A DNA stretch of 11,663 nucleotides from CAIYPH01 sp043744375 (lineage in GTDB: Bacteria > Pseudomonadota > Alphaproteobacteria > Acetobacterales > Acetobacteraceae), in the NCBI GenBank assembly GCA_043744375.1, contig JAYTUU010000013.1, positions 1 through 11,663 of the forward strand. Direction: 5' to 3'. Under the pieces are notes generated by a model. That model ran no database searches, was not told where the DNA came from, and saw only the letters and a list, made by a program, of their open reading frames with translations. The translations under genes were made by a program, and so were the position numbers. Numbering within the stretch: the stretch's first letter is position 1; every line of letters begins with the position of its first letter. Below, in pieces: positions 1-7,252 of this stretch.

Positions 1-2
1 AT

Positions 3-46
3 CAAAGGGTCCCTGACCCTTTGCGGAGGCGAGGCAAAGCCTCGCC
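3..46 (-). terminator. Two adjacent perfect stem-loops downstream of the oxidoreductase gene
   Basis: Two stem-loops lie back to back. The first pairs 3-10 (CAAAGGGT) with 16-23 (ACCCTTTG) around a 5-nt loop. The second pairs 28-35 (GGCGAGGC) with 39-46 (GCCTCGCC) around a 3-nt loop. They sit about 80 nt past the stop codon of the minus-strand oxidoreductase gene and nothing codes across them, so they are reasonable candidates for its transcription terminator. There is no clear U-tract after either stem in the minus direction, which makes a standard intrinsic terminator uncertain. A dispersed intergenic repeat or an mRNA 3'-end stabiliser are alternatives. Because the stems are symmetric, they could also serve a convergent gene beyond position 1. 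Confidence 0.45.
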
Positions 47-59
47 GTGTCGTCCGACG

Positions 60-75
60 CGCCGCTTGCGCGGCG
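60..75 (-). other. GC-rich stem-loop in the 3' flank
   Basis: Positions 60-65 (CGCCGC) pair perfectly with 70-75 (GCGGCG) around a TTGC loop. It is the first stem-loop met by transcription leaving the oxidoreductase gene, about 50 nt after its stop codon. No T-run follows it. It may contribute to termination together with the two stems at 3-46, but at this GC content a 6-bp stem can arise by chance. Confidence 0.25.
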
Positions 76-123
76 ACGGCAGAGCCCTCGCCTTCCTTAT
101 GTTAGCGCCTATGCGGGCATGTC

Positions 124-3100
124 CTATTCTGCGGCGATGGCCATTATTGGACGGCGGAGCGTGCCCAGCAATTTCGCCCGGTCGGCCTCGAACTGTCGGA
201 TACTTTTCTCCTTCACGTGCCCGTATCCCCGGACCTTGTCGGGCAGGTTGGCGAGTGCAACGGCTACCGGCATGGTTTCGGCGGCGAGGGATTTGAGGAT
301 TTCCGCGACGTCGGCTTCGTAGTCGGCAATCAGGCGGCGCTCTGCCTGGCGTTCGTCGGAGCGGCCGAACGGGTCGAGGCGGGTGCCGCGCAGACCACGC
401 AAGCGCGCCAGGAGCTTGAACGCCGACATCATCCAGGGGCCGTAGCTCTGCTTGATCAGATGGCCCGTGCGCGGATCGCGCTTGGCAAACACCGGCGGGG
501 CAAGATGGAATTCGAGGCGCTCGGGGTCCTCGAACTGGGCGGCGAGGGATTGCTTGAACTCTTTCGAGGTGTAGAGGCGCGCGACCTCGTATTCGTCCTT
601 GTAGGCGATCAGCTTGGCGTAGTTGCGTGCCACCGCCTCGGTGAGCACGGTCGAGCCCGAGAACATGCGGCTTTCGGCCTCGCGGACGCGGTCGACGAGT
701 TTGCGGTAGCGTCGGGCTGTGCGGCGGTTCTGGAAGCCGGTGAGGTGATTTTCGCGCCCGGCGATGAGGTCGTCGAGGGTTTTTGCCACTGGTGCGGCGA
801 AGCTGAGGCCGGCGGCTTCGGCGACGCGCTTGAGGTCGGCGGCGGCGCACCGGCCCCACGCGAACGCGGCCTTGTTCGCCTCCACGGCGGTGCCGTTCAG
901 TTCGATGGCCCGCAGCAGGCTTTCGCCGGTTAGCGGAATGCGGCCTTTCTGCCAAGCATAGCCGAGCATGAACGGGTTGGTGGCGATGCTGTCGCCCATC
1001 AGCGCGGTGGCCAGGGCCGAGGCGTCGAACTGATCGACCGCCTCGGTTCCGGCAGCGTCTGCGATGCTCCGGCGCAACTGGCCACTCGGAAGACGGGTGT
1101 TGGTGTCGAGCACGAAATCCCCGGTCGGGACCTCGTGGGTGTTCAGCACGACGTGGGAGACACCGCGCCGCAAAGTGGCCAGCGTATCCTTGGAGCCGGC
1201 TACGACCATATCGCAGGCGAGCAGCAGATCGGCCTCGCCACGGCCGACACGCAGCCCGTGCAGTTGAGACTCCTCGGCCGCCAGCCTGATGTGGCTGAAC
1301 ACGCTGCCGCCCTTCTGCGCCATGCCCATCTGGTCGAGCACGGTGACGTGCCGGCCGTCGAGATGGGCGGCCATGCCGAGCAGCGCGCCGATGGTGACGA
1401 TGCCGGTGCCGCCGATACCGGTGACGAGGATGTCGTAGGGGTGGTCGAGTGCGAGGATGACCGGCTCCGGCACGGCGAAGAGTTCGGAGGCATTGCGCGG
1501 GCGCTTGCGCAGCTTGCCGCCGTGGACGGTGACGAAGCTCGGGCAGAATCCCTCGATGCAGGAAAAATCCTTGTTGCAGCTTGACTGGTCGATGCGCCGC
1601 TTGGTGCCGAAATCGGTTTCCACCGGCTGCACGGACAGGCAGTTCGACGCCTTCGAGCAGTCGCCGCAGCCCTCGCAGACGGCGGCGTTGATGAAGGCGC
1701 GCTTGTTGGGATCGGGGAAGGTGCCGCGCTTGCGCCGGCGGCGCTTCTCGGAGGCGCAGGTCTGGTCATAGATGATGACCGTCGTGCCTTCGATGTCGCG
1801 GAATTCGCGCTCGATTTCCTGCAGGTCGCGGCGATGGCGGACCGTCACGCCGGCGGCGAAGTGCTTTTCGTCGTCGTGCTTCTCCGGCTCGTCGGTGACG
1901 ACAACGATGCGGTTGACGCCCTCGGCGGCCACTTGTCGGGTGATCTGCGGCACGGTGAGATGGCCGTCGACGGGCTGGCCGCCGGTCATCGCCACGGCAT
2001 CGTTGAACAGGATTTTGTAGGTGATGTTCACGCCCGAGGCGACGGCGGCGCGGATGGCCATGTAGCCGGAATGGAAGTAGGTGCCGTCGCCGAGATTGGC
2101 GAAGACGTGCTTTTCCTCGGTGAACGGCGCCTGCCCGATCCACTGGACGCCCTCGCCGCCCATCTGGCTGAAAGTTTCGGTATTGCGGTCCATCCACAGC
2201 GCCAGCGTATGGCAGCCGATGCCGCCGAGGGCACGGCTGCCGTCGATCACCTTGGTCGAGGTGTTGTGCGGGCAGCCCGAGCAGAAATACGGCTTGCGGG
2301 CGGCACCGACATGCACCTGTTCGAGGTCACGCGACTGTTCGCGCAGGAAGCGCGTGCGGGCCTGCAACTGCTCGCTGTCGGCGAAGGCCGCGATGCGGCC
2401 GGACAGCGCGAGGGCAAGTTCGGCGGAGGAGAATTCGCCGGTCATCTTGAGGAAGGGCGCGCCACGTTCGTCGCGCTTGCCGAGCACGCGCGGGCGGATG
2501 GTGCTGTCATAGAGGATATCGCGGACCTGTTGCTCGATGATCGGGGATTTCTCCTCGATCACCACAATCTCCGTCAGCCCCTCGGCGAAGCGGCGCAGGA
2601 TCATCGGGTCGATCGGCCAGGTCAGCGCCAGCTTGAGCAGGCGCACGCCCCCGGTGACACCAAGCTCGGCCAATGCCTGGCGGGTGTCGTGATAGGACTT
2701 GCCGGCGGTGACGATACCGAAACGGGCACCGGGTTCGTCGAGCAGGATACGATCAAGCCCGTTCACGCGGACATAGTCCTGCGCTGCGGGCAGGCCGATG
2801 TTGAAGGTGCGCGCCTCCTGCTCCATCGGCCCATAGGCGATGTGGAAGCCGGCATCGGGATGCGGGCCTTCGGGGTTGCGGATGTGGAAATTGGCGACAT
2901 CGAACGCGACGCTGGCGGAACTGTCGACGACATCGGCCACCGTCTTGAAGCCGATATAGCGGCCGGACCAGCGCGACATCGCCCAGCCATGCAGGCCAAG
3001 CTCAAGCAAATCATGCACGTCGGCCGGCACGAGCACGGGGATGGAGCCGGCGATCAGCGCGGGTTCGCTCTGATGCGGCACGGTGGAGGATTTGCAGGCA

Positions 3101-3543
3101 TGGTCGTCGCCGGCCATCAGCAGCACGCCGCCGGTGCGCGTGGTGCCTGCGTAATTGCCGTGGCGGAAGGCATCGCCGGCGCGATCGACGCCAGGGCCCT
3201 TGCCATACCAGTAGGCAAATACGCCGTCATAGCGCGCCGCCTGGAGCAGCGGCACCTGCTGCGAGCCCCAGATGGCGGTGGCCGCGATCTCCTCGTTCAC
3301 CCCGGCGAGGAAATGAATATGGCTCTCCTCCAGATGCTTCTTGGCTTGCCACATCTGGATGTCGATCTGGCCGAGCGGCGAGCCGCGATAGCCGGAAATG
3401 AACCCGGCAGTATTCAGCCCGGCGGCAACGTCGAGCTTGCGCTGGAGCAGCGGCAGGCGGACCAGCGCCTGCGTGCCAGTGAGGAAGAACCGGTCGCTGT
3501 CGACCTGGTACTTATCCTCAAGCGTAACCGCCGAATGCTTCAT
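124..3543 (-). CDS. Indolepyruvate ferredoxin oxidoreductase family protein, single-chain fusion form
   Basis: Predicted cytoplasmic enzyme that oxidatively decarboxylates 2-oxoacids (indolepyruvate and other arylpyruvates are the classical substrates) to acyl-CoA plus CO2, passing electrons to ferredoxin or a similar carrier. The N-terminal part is the pyrimidine-binding and transketolase-C-like half of the alpha subunit. The thiamine diphosphate motif is GDG at residues 485-487 with the partner Asn at 514. Cysteines that fit Fe-S ligation are C421/C424 (CSGC), C623/C626/C629/C635 and C656/C662/C667. A beta/gamma-type domain starts with GIGGTG at 709-714 and runs to about 880, followed by the C-terminal extension typical of the long bacterial form. 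The length of 1139 residues looks complete for that form. The ATG start has GGAGAGG at 3549-3555 with a 5-nt spacer. It is separated by 143 bp from liuD, with operator-like sequence between. The true substrate is not visible; branched-chain 2-oxoacids are possible given the neighbours. Confidence 0.93.
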   Translation of the reverse strand: MKHSAVTLEDKYQVDSDRFFLTGTQALVRLPLLQRKLDVAAGLNTAGFISGYRGSPLGQIDIQMWQAKKHLEESHIHFLAGVNEEIAATAIWGSQQVPLLQAARYDGVFAYWYGKGPGVDRAGDAFRHGNYAGTTRTGGVLLMAGDDHACKSSTVPHQSEPALIAGSIPVLVPADVHDLLELGLHGWAMSRWSGRYIGFKTVADVVDSSASVAFDVANFHIRNPEGPHPDAGFHIAYGPMEQEARTFNIGLPAAQDYVRVNGLDRILLDEPGARFGIVTAGKSYHDTRQALAELGVTGGVRLLKLALTWPIDPMILRRFAEGLTEIVVIEEKSPIIEQQVRDILYDSTIRPRVLGKRDERGAPFLKMTGEFSSAELALALSGRIAAFADSEQLQARTRFLREQSRDLEQVHVGAARKPYFCSGCPHNTSTKVIDGSRALGGIGCHTLALWMDRNTETFSQMGGEGVQWIGQAPFTEEKHVFANLGDGTYFHSGYMAIRAAVASGVNITYKILFNDAVAMTGGQPVDGHLTVPQITRQVAAEGVNRIVVVTDEPEKHDDEKHFAAGVTVRHRRDLQEIEREFRDIEGTTVIIYDQTCASEKRRRRKRGTFPDPNKRAFINAAVCEGCGDCSKASNCLSVQPVETDFGTKRRIDQSSCNKDFSCIEGFCPSFVTVHGGKLRKRPRNASELFAVPEPVILALDHPYDILVTGIGGTGIVTIGALLGMAAHLDGRHVTVLDQMGMAQKGGSVFSHIRLAAEESQLHGLRVGRGEADLLLACDMVVAGSKDTLATLRRGVSHVVLNTHEVPTGDFVLDTNTRLPSGQLRRSIADAAGTEAVDQFDASALATALMGDSIATNPFMLGYAWQKGRIPLTGESLLRAIELNGTAVEANKAAFAWGRCAAADLKRVAEAAGLSFAAPVAKTLDDLIAGRENHLTGFQNRRTARRYRKLVDRVREAESRMFSGSTVLTEAVARNYAKLIAYKDEYEVARLYTSKEFKQSLAAQFEDPERLEFHLAPPVFAKRDPRTGHLIKQSYGPWMMSAFKLLARLRGLRGTRLDPFGRSDERQAERRLIADYEADVAEILKSLAAETMPVAVALANLPDKVRGYGHVKEKSIRQFEADRAKLLGTLRRPIMAIAAE

Positions 3544-3566
3544 TCGCGCCTCTCCGTTGCAGCCGA

Positions 3567-3608
3567 CCCGAGTGCTATAGCCCGAGTACTATAGCCCGAG
3601 TACTATAG
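3567..3608 (-). repeat. Three tandem 14-bp repeats in the oxidoreductase leader
   Basis: Three head-to-tail copies of a 14-bp unit lie at 3567-3580, 3581-3594 and 3595-3608. The plus-strand unit is CCCGAGTACTATAG. Copies two and three are identical and the first differs at one base (AGTGCT for AGTACT). Each unit carries the palindrome CTATAG, and two carry AGTACT. On the minus strand two copies contain TATAGT and one TATAGC, close to a -10 box. The array lies between the operator-like inverted repeat and the ribosome binding site of the oxidoreductase gene. Copy number could change by slippage and alter promoter or leader length; that consequence is inference. Confidence 0.85.
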
Positions 3609-3629
3609 ATTGTCTGTCTTGTTCGTCAG
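3602..3629 (-). promoter_or_regulatory. Candidate sigma-70 promoter for the oxidoreductase gene
   Basis: On the minus strand CTGACG (3629-3624) and TATAGT (3607-3602) are separated by 16 nt. They match the -35 consensus at four of six positions and the -10 consensus at five of six. Transcription would begin near 3595, giving a leader of about 50 nt that includes the ribosome binding site. The -35 element lies inside the inverted repeat at 3609-3634 and the -10 lies in the first tandem repeat met by the polymerase, an arrangement that fits repression by a bound regulator. Predicted by eye only. Confidence 0.4.
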
Positions 3630-3634
3630 ACAAT
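3609..3634. promoter_or_regulatory. Operator-like inverted repeat (TetR-type candidate)
   Basis: A perfect 8-bp inverted repeat, ATTGTCTG at 3609-3616 and CAGACAAT at 3627-3634, flanks a 10-bp centre. The overall 26-bp AT-richer palindrome in otherwise GC-rich DNA is of the size bound by dimeric TetR-family repressors. It overlaps the spacer and -35 of the candidate promoter. No regulator gene is present in the window, so the cognate protein is unknown. A weak terminator for the upstream operon is an alternative, but the stem is AT-rich with a large loop and no clear T-run follows it. Confidence 0.5.
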
Positions 3635-3686
3635 AGCACGGCGACGCCAACAAGGCGCGCACGCTGTACCGCACGAATTTCTTCGA

Positions 3687-5642
3687 TCAAGCCTCGGGCG
3701 CCAAAGCGAAGCCCACGAGGTCTGCACCCTCCTGGACCATATCGCCGACGGCGCAGCGGACGGCGGCGATCGTGCCGTCCATGGCGGCCCGGAGCGTCAT
3801 CTCCATCTTCATCGCTTCCAACACGAGAAGCGGCTGCCCGCGCGTGACGACGTCGCCGACCTGGCACAGCACGCTGGAGATACGACCTGGAATGGGAGCC
3901 AGAACGTGATCCGCACCTGCGGCGGCAGCCTGCGGCGGCAGCAGCGGATCGACCCGTTCGAAGTCATGCGTGGCACCGTCGAGAACCACGGCCACCCGGC
4001 CGCCGCGAGCCACGACGGTAACGGGGCGTGTGATATCGCCGAAGCGGAGCAGTCCGCCAGTGCGCTCCACAGTATGTTGCCCGCCATCCCAGATGAGGTG
4101 CCAGGCGCCGGCGGGCCGAGGTTCCGCCCGCAGCATGATATCGGCGCCGCCGTTGCGCAGGATGATCGTCTGATAGCCCGGCAGATTGAGGCGCCACGCG
4201 TCACCGGCGCTCCATGGCGACACATCGCCGACCGGCGGTGCACGATCATGGATCACATGCAACGCGGCGGCGGCGACCGCCATGGCTGGCGGTGATGGTG
4301 CGGCCTCAAGCAGCGCGGGGTGCCGGCCAATGAAGCCGGTATCGAAATCGCCCGCGGCAAAGTCGGCATGCCCGGCGATCGCCGCAAGCAGAGCAAGATT
4401 TGTCTGCAAGCCGACGATCTCCGTCTGCATCAGCGCCGTCGTCAATTTGGCGATCGCGGCGGCCCGATCGGGGCCGTGAACGATCAGCTTGGCGATCATC
4501 GGGTCATAGTCCGGTGTGATCGTATCCCCCGTGCGCACGCCGGCATCAATGCGGGCGCCATCGGGCAGGCGGAGATGGGCTATGGTACCGACGGATGGCA
4601 GAAAATCACGAGCGGGGTCCTCGGCATAAAGCCGCACCTCGATCGCGTGGCCCGCAATGCCGAGTTCGTCCTGCAACAGTGGCAACCGTTCACCGGCGGC
4701 CACCCGGAATTGCCACTCCACCAGATCCTGTCCGGTGATCGCCTCGGTCACCGGATGCTCGACCTGGAGACGCGTGTTCATCTCCATGAAATGAAATTTC
4801 TCGGACTCGACGATGAACTCGACGGTGCCGGCGCCAACGTAACCGACTGCCTTCGCCGCCGCGATCGCCGCCGTGCCCATGGCGTCACGCATTGCCCGGG
4901 TCATCCCGGGGGCAGGCGCCTCCTCGATGATCTTCTGGTGGCGGCGCTGGATCGAGCAGTCGCGCTCGAAGAGGCTAACAGCGTTGCCGAAACTGTCCGC
5001 GAACACCTGGATTTCAATATGCCGAGGGCGTTGCAGATAGCGCTCGATCAACAGTCGATCATCACCGAAGGAGGACAGCGCTTCGCGCTTCGCACCGGCG
5101 ATGGCCGAGGGCAATCCTGGGGCGCTTTCGACGATCCGCATCCCCTTCCCGCCTCCGCCGGCCGAGGCCTTGATCAGAACAGGGAAGCCGATGGCCGCGG
5201 CCGCGGCAACGAGCGTCGCCTCGTCTTGCGCATCATCGTGATACCCGGGTACGAGGGGGACACCCGCACGCTCCATCAGCGCCTTCGCAGCCGATTTTCC
5301 GCCCATGGCTCGAATAGCGGTTGGCGGTGGGCCGATGAAAACCACGCCCGCCGTTGCACAGGCTTCGGCGAATTCGGCATTCTCCGAAAGGAAACCATAT
5401 CCCGGATGCAAAGCCTCGGCGCCAGAACGTCTGGCCGCATCCAGGATGGCGGCAGCGTTCAGATAGCTCTCCCGCGGTGCGGCAGGGCCGATGCGATACG
5501 CCGCATCGGCCATGGCAACGTGCAGGGCATTTGCGTCCGCATCCGAGTAGACGGCGACAGAGAAAATACCCATGCGACGGGCAGTGCGGATGATGCGGCA
5601 GGCGATCTCGCCGCGATTGGCGATGATAATTCGACGGAACAT
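3687..5642 (-). CDS. liuD: Methylcrotonoyl-CoA carboxylase, biotin-containing alpha subunit
   Basis: ATP-dependent biotin carboxylase plus biotin carrier subunit of 3-methylcrotonyl-CoA carboxylase, the fourth step of leucine degradation; also called mccA. The protein has 651 residues from ATG 5642. The biotin carboxylase N domain starts at MFRRIIIANRGE, the ATP-grasp glycine loop GGGGKGM is at 162-168, and the EMNTRLQVEHP active-site strand at 287-297 includes R291 and E295. The biotin carboxylase C domain follows, then a less conserved linking region around 450-575. The C-terminal biotinyl domain carries EAMKMEM at 609-615, with K612 as the biotinylation site. An in-frame GTG at 5651 overlaps the liuB stop (GTGA) and would add three residues; I chose the ATG because it gives the usual family N-terminus. 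Subunit architecture alone would also allow propionyl- or geranyl-CoA carboxylase, but adjacency to isovaleryl-CoA dehydrogenase and an MCC-type beta subunit favours MCC. Confidence 0.94.
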   Translation of the reverse strand: MFRRIIIANRGEIACRIIRTARRMGIFSVAVYSDADANALHVAMADAAYRIGPAAPRESYLNAAAILDAARRSGAEALHPGYGFLSENAEFAEACATAGVVFIGPPPTAIRAMGGKSAAKALMERAGVPLVPGYHDDAQDEATLVAAAAAIGFPVLIKASAGGGGKGMRIVESAPGLPSAIAGAKREALSSFGDDRLLIERYLQRPRHIEIQVFADSFGNAVSLFERDCSIQRRHQKIIEEAPAPGMTRAMRDAMGTAAIAAAKAVGYVGAGTVEFIVESEKFHFMEMNTRLQVEHPVTEAITGQDLVEWQFRVAAGERLPLLQDELGIAGHAIEVRLYAEDPARDFLPSVGTIAHLRLPDGARIDAGVRTGDTITPDYDPMIAKLIVHGPDRAAAIAKLTTALMQTEIVGLQTNLALLAAIAGHADFAAGDFDTGFIGRHPALLEAAPSPPAMAVAAAALHVIHDRAPPVGDVSPWSAGDAWRLNLPGYQTIILRNGGADIMLRAEPRPAGAWHLIWDGGQHTVERTGGLLRFGDITRPVTVVARGGRVAVVLDGATHDFERVDPLLPPQAAAAGADHVLAPIPGRISSVLCQVGDVVTRGQPLLVLEAMKMEMTLRAAMDGTIAAVRCAVGDMVQEGADLVGFALAPEA

Positions 5643-5657
5643 CCGGATCACATCCGG
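5643..5657 (-). promoter_or_regulatory. Stem-loop at the liuB stop / liuD start junction
   Basis: On the minus strand CCGGAT, GTG, ATCCGG forms a perfect 6-bp stem with a 3-nt loop that ends immediately before the liuD ATG at 5642. It contains the liuB stop codon, and the loop is the alternative GTG start. No good Shine-Dalgarno sequence is seen here. The structure would hinder independent initiation and be melted by ribosomes finishing liuB, which fits coupled synthesis of the two carboxylase subunits. The pairing is visible; the function is inferred. Confidence 0.4.
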
Positions 5658-7252
5658 AACAGGCCGAAGCGGGTTGGCGGGATCGGCGCGTTCATCGCCG
5701 CCGCCAAGCCGAGCGCCAGAACGCGGCGGGTGTCGGCGGGATCGATGATGCCGTCATCCCACAGCCTGGCGCTCGCGTAGTATGGATGCCCCTGGGTTTC
5801 ATATTGTGCCCGGATCGGCTTCTTGAAGGCCTCCTCCTCGGCAGCCGGCCAGGCTTCGCCACGCGCCTCCATCCCATCGCGCCGAATTGTGCCCAGCACG
5901 CTCGCCGCCTGCTCGCCGCCCATGACGGAGATGCGCGCGTTCGGCCACATCCACAAAAAGCGCGGCGAGTAGGCGCGGCCGCACATGCCATAGTTTCCGG
6001 CCCCGAAGCTGCCGCCAATAATGACGGTAAACTTCGGCACGGCCGCGGTCGCGACGGCGGTGACCATCTTCGCGCCGTCCTTGGCGATGCCGCCAGCCTC
6101 GTATTTGCGGCCGACCATGAAGCCGGTGATGTTCTGCAGGAACACCAGCGGGATGCCGCGCTGGGCGCAGAGTTCAATAAAGTGCGCGGCCTTCTGCGCG
6201 CTCTCACTGAACAGAATGCCATTATTGGCAACAATGCCGACGGGATGGCCCCAGATATGCGCAAACCCGGTGACGATCGTTGTGCCATAGAGCCGCTTGA
6301 ATTCGTCGAACTCGCTGTCATCGACAATGCGTGCGATGATCTCCCGCACGTCATAGGGGTGGCGGCGATCGGCTGGAATGATGCCGTAGATCTCGGACGG
6401 GGCATGGTGCGGTGGCAGCGGTTTGCGCAGCACAACCGGCGATACCTTCACCGTGTTCAGGCTCGCAACAATAGCACGCGCGATGCCCAGGGCATGCGCG
6501 TCATTCTCCGCATAATGATCGGTTACGCCGGAGACGCGGCTATGCACGTCGGCGCCGCCAAGATCCTCTGCCGTCACGACTTCTCCGGTTGCGGCCTTCA
6601 CCAATGGCGGGCCGGCGAGGAAGATCGTGCCCTGTCCCTTGACGATGACGCTCTCATCGGACATCGCGGGAACATAGGCCCCGCCCGCCGTGCAGGAGCC
6701 CATGACGACCGCGATCTGGGCAATCCTCGCCGCCGACATGTTCGCCTGATTGAAGAAAATCCGCCCGAAATGGTCACGATCGGGAAAGACTTCATCCTGG
6801 TTCGGCAGGTTCGCGCCGCCGGAATCCACAAGATAGATACACGGAAGACAATTCTGAGCGGCGATCTCCTGGGCGCGCAGATGCTTCTTGACCGTCATCG
6901 GATAGTAGGTGCCACCCTTCACCGTGGCGTCGTTACAGACGATCACGCATTCGCGGCCTGAAACGCGACCGATACCGGTGAGTATGCCCGCTGCCGGCAC
7001 CTCATCACCGTACATGCCGTGCGCCGCAAACTGCGAGAGTTCAAGAAAAGGAGTCCCGGGATCAAGCAGTGCTTCGATGCGCTCGCGTGGCAACAGCTTG
7101 CCGCGGCCGACATGCCGCTTGCGTGCGACCTCGCCGCCACCCAGCGCGATGACGGCGGCGCGGGCGCGCATATCCGCGACGACCTCAGCCATGGCCGCCG
7201 CATTGACGCGAAAGCTCTCCGAGCGAGGGTCAACGTCGGTCGTGAGCCGCAT
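5648..7252 (-). CDS. liuB: Methylcrotonoyl-CoA carboxylase, beta (carboxyltransferase) subunit
   Basis: Transfers the carboxyl group from carboxybiotin to 3-methylcrotonyl-CoA, forming 3-methylglutaconyl-CoA; also called mccB. The 534-residue protein matches the usual beta-subunit length. The N-terminal carboxyltransferase half has the MCC-typical stretch around 143-166 (DSGGANLPNQDEVFPDRDHF) and the CTAGGAYVPAMSDE loop at 187-200. The C-terminal half has NNGILFSESAQKAAHFIELC at 343-362 and the GGSFGAGNYGMCGRAY oxyanion region at 413-428. The ANLPNQDEVFP segment is characteristic of MCC rather than propionyl-CoA carboxylase. The ATG at 7252 overlaps the liuA stop by one base (TGATG). A GTG directly before it (7255) is an equally possible start, adding one residue and giving a GTGA overlap. 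The upstream Shine-Dalgarno sequence is weak, so coupling to liuA is likely. Confidence 0.95.
   Translation of the reverse strand: MRLTTDVDPRSESFRVNAAAMAEVVADMRARAAVIALGGGEVARKRHVGRGKLLPRERIEALLDPGTPFLELSQFAAHGMYGDEVPAAGILTGIGRVSGRECVIVCNDATVKGGTYYPMTVKKHLRAQEIAAQNCLPCIYLVDSGGANLPNQDEVFPDRDHFGRIFFNQANMSAARIAQIAVVMGSCTAGGAYVPAMSDESVIVKGQGTIFLAGPPLVKAATGEVVTAEDLGGADVHSRVSGVTDHYAENDAHALGIARAIVASLNTVKVSPVVLRKPLPPHHAPSEIYGIIPADRRHPYDVREIIARIVDDSEFDEFKRLYGTTIVTGFAHIWGHPVGIVANNGILFSESAQKAAHFIELCAQRGIPLVFLQNITGFMVGRKYEAGGIAKDGAKMVTAVATAAVPKFTVIIGGSFGAGNYGMCGRAYSPRFLWMWPNARISVMGGEQAASVLGTIRRDGMEARGEAWPAAEEEAFKKPIRAQYETQGHPYYASARLWDDGIIDPADTRRVLALGLAAAMNAPIPPTRFGLFRM

Noticed and set aside
2..955. Minus-strand frame of 317 codons overlapping the 3' part of the oxidoreductase gene
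   Set aside because: Arg/Pro-rich out-of-frame reading of the oxidoreductase C-terminal region; not a protein-like composition.
1834..3594. Long plus-strand open frame (586 codons) opposite the oxidoreductase gene
   Set aside because: It is antisense to a complete, motif-rich protein. Its translation is rich in Asp, Gly, Ala, His and Arg with no domain, as expected for the complement of GC-biased codons.
3635..3686. Possible intrinsic terminator just after liuD
   Set aside because: Only a 4-5 bp stem (GCGCC / GGCGT around TTGTT) is seen and no T-run follows. This is too weak to call, so the Val/Leu transcript may read into the oxidoreductase gene.
3589..3867. Minus-strand frame of 92 codons spanning the liuD end and the intergenic region
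   Set aside because: The first part is an out-of-frame Arg-rich reading of the liuD biotinyl domain, and the short tail in the intergenic region matches nothing I recognise. I considered a remnant of a TetR regulator but saw no helix-turn-helix pattern.
4320..5780. Plus-strand open frame (486 codons) opposite liuD
   Set aside because: Same explanation: low-complexity His/Arg/Asp-rich translation, no recognisable motif, and fully covered by the carboxylase gene.
5786..6961. Plus-strand open frame (391 codons) opposite liuB
   Set aside because: Antisense shadow of a highly conserved carboxyltransferase; no ribosome binding site or family resemblance.
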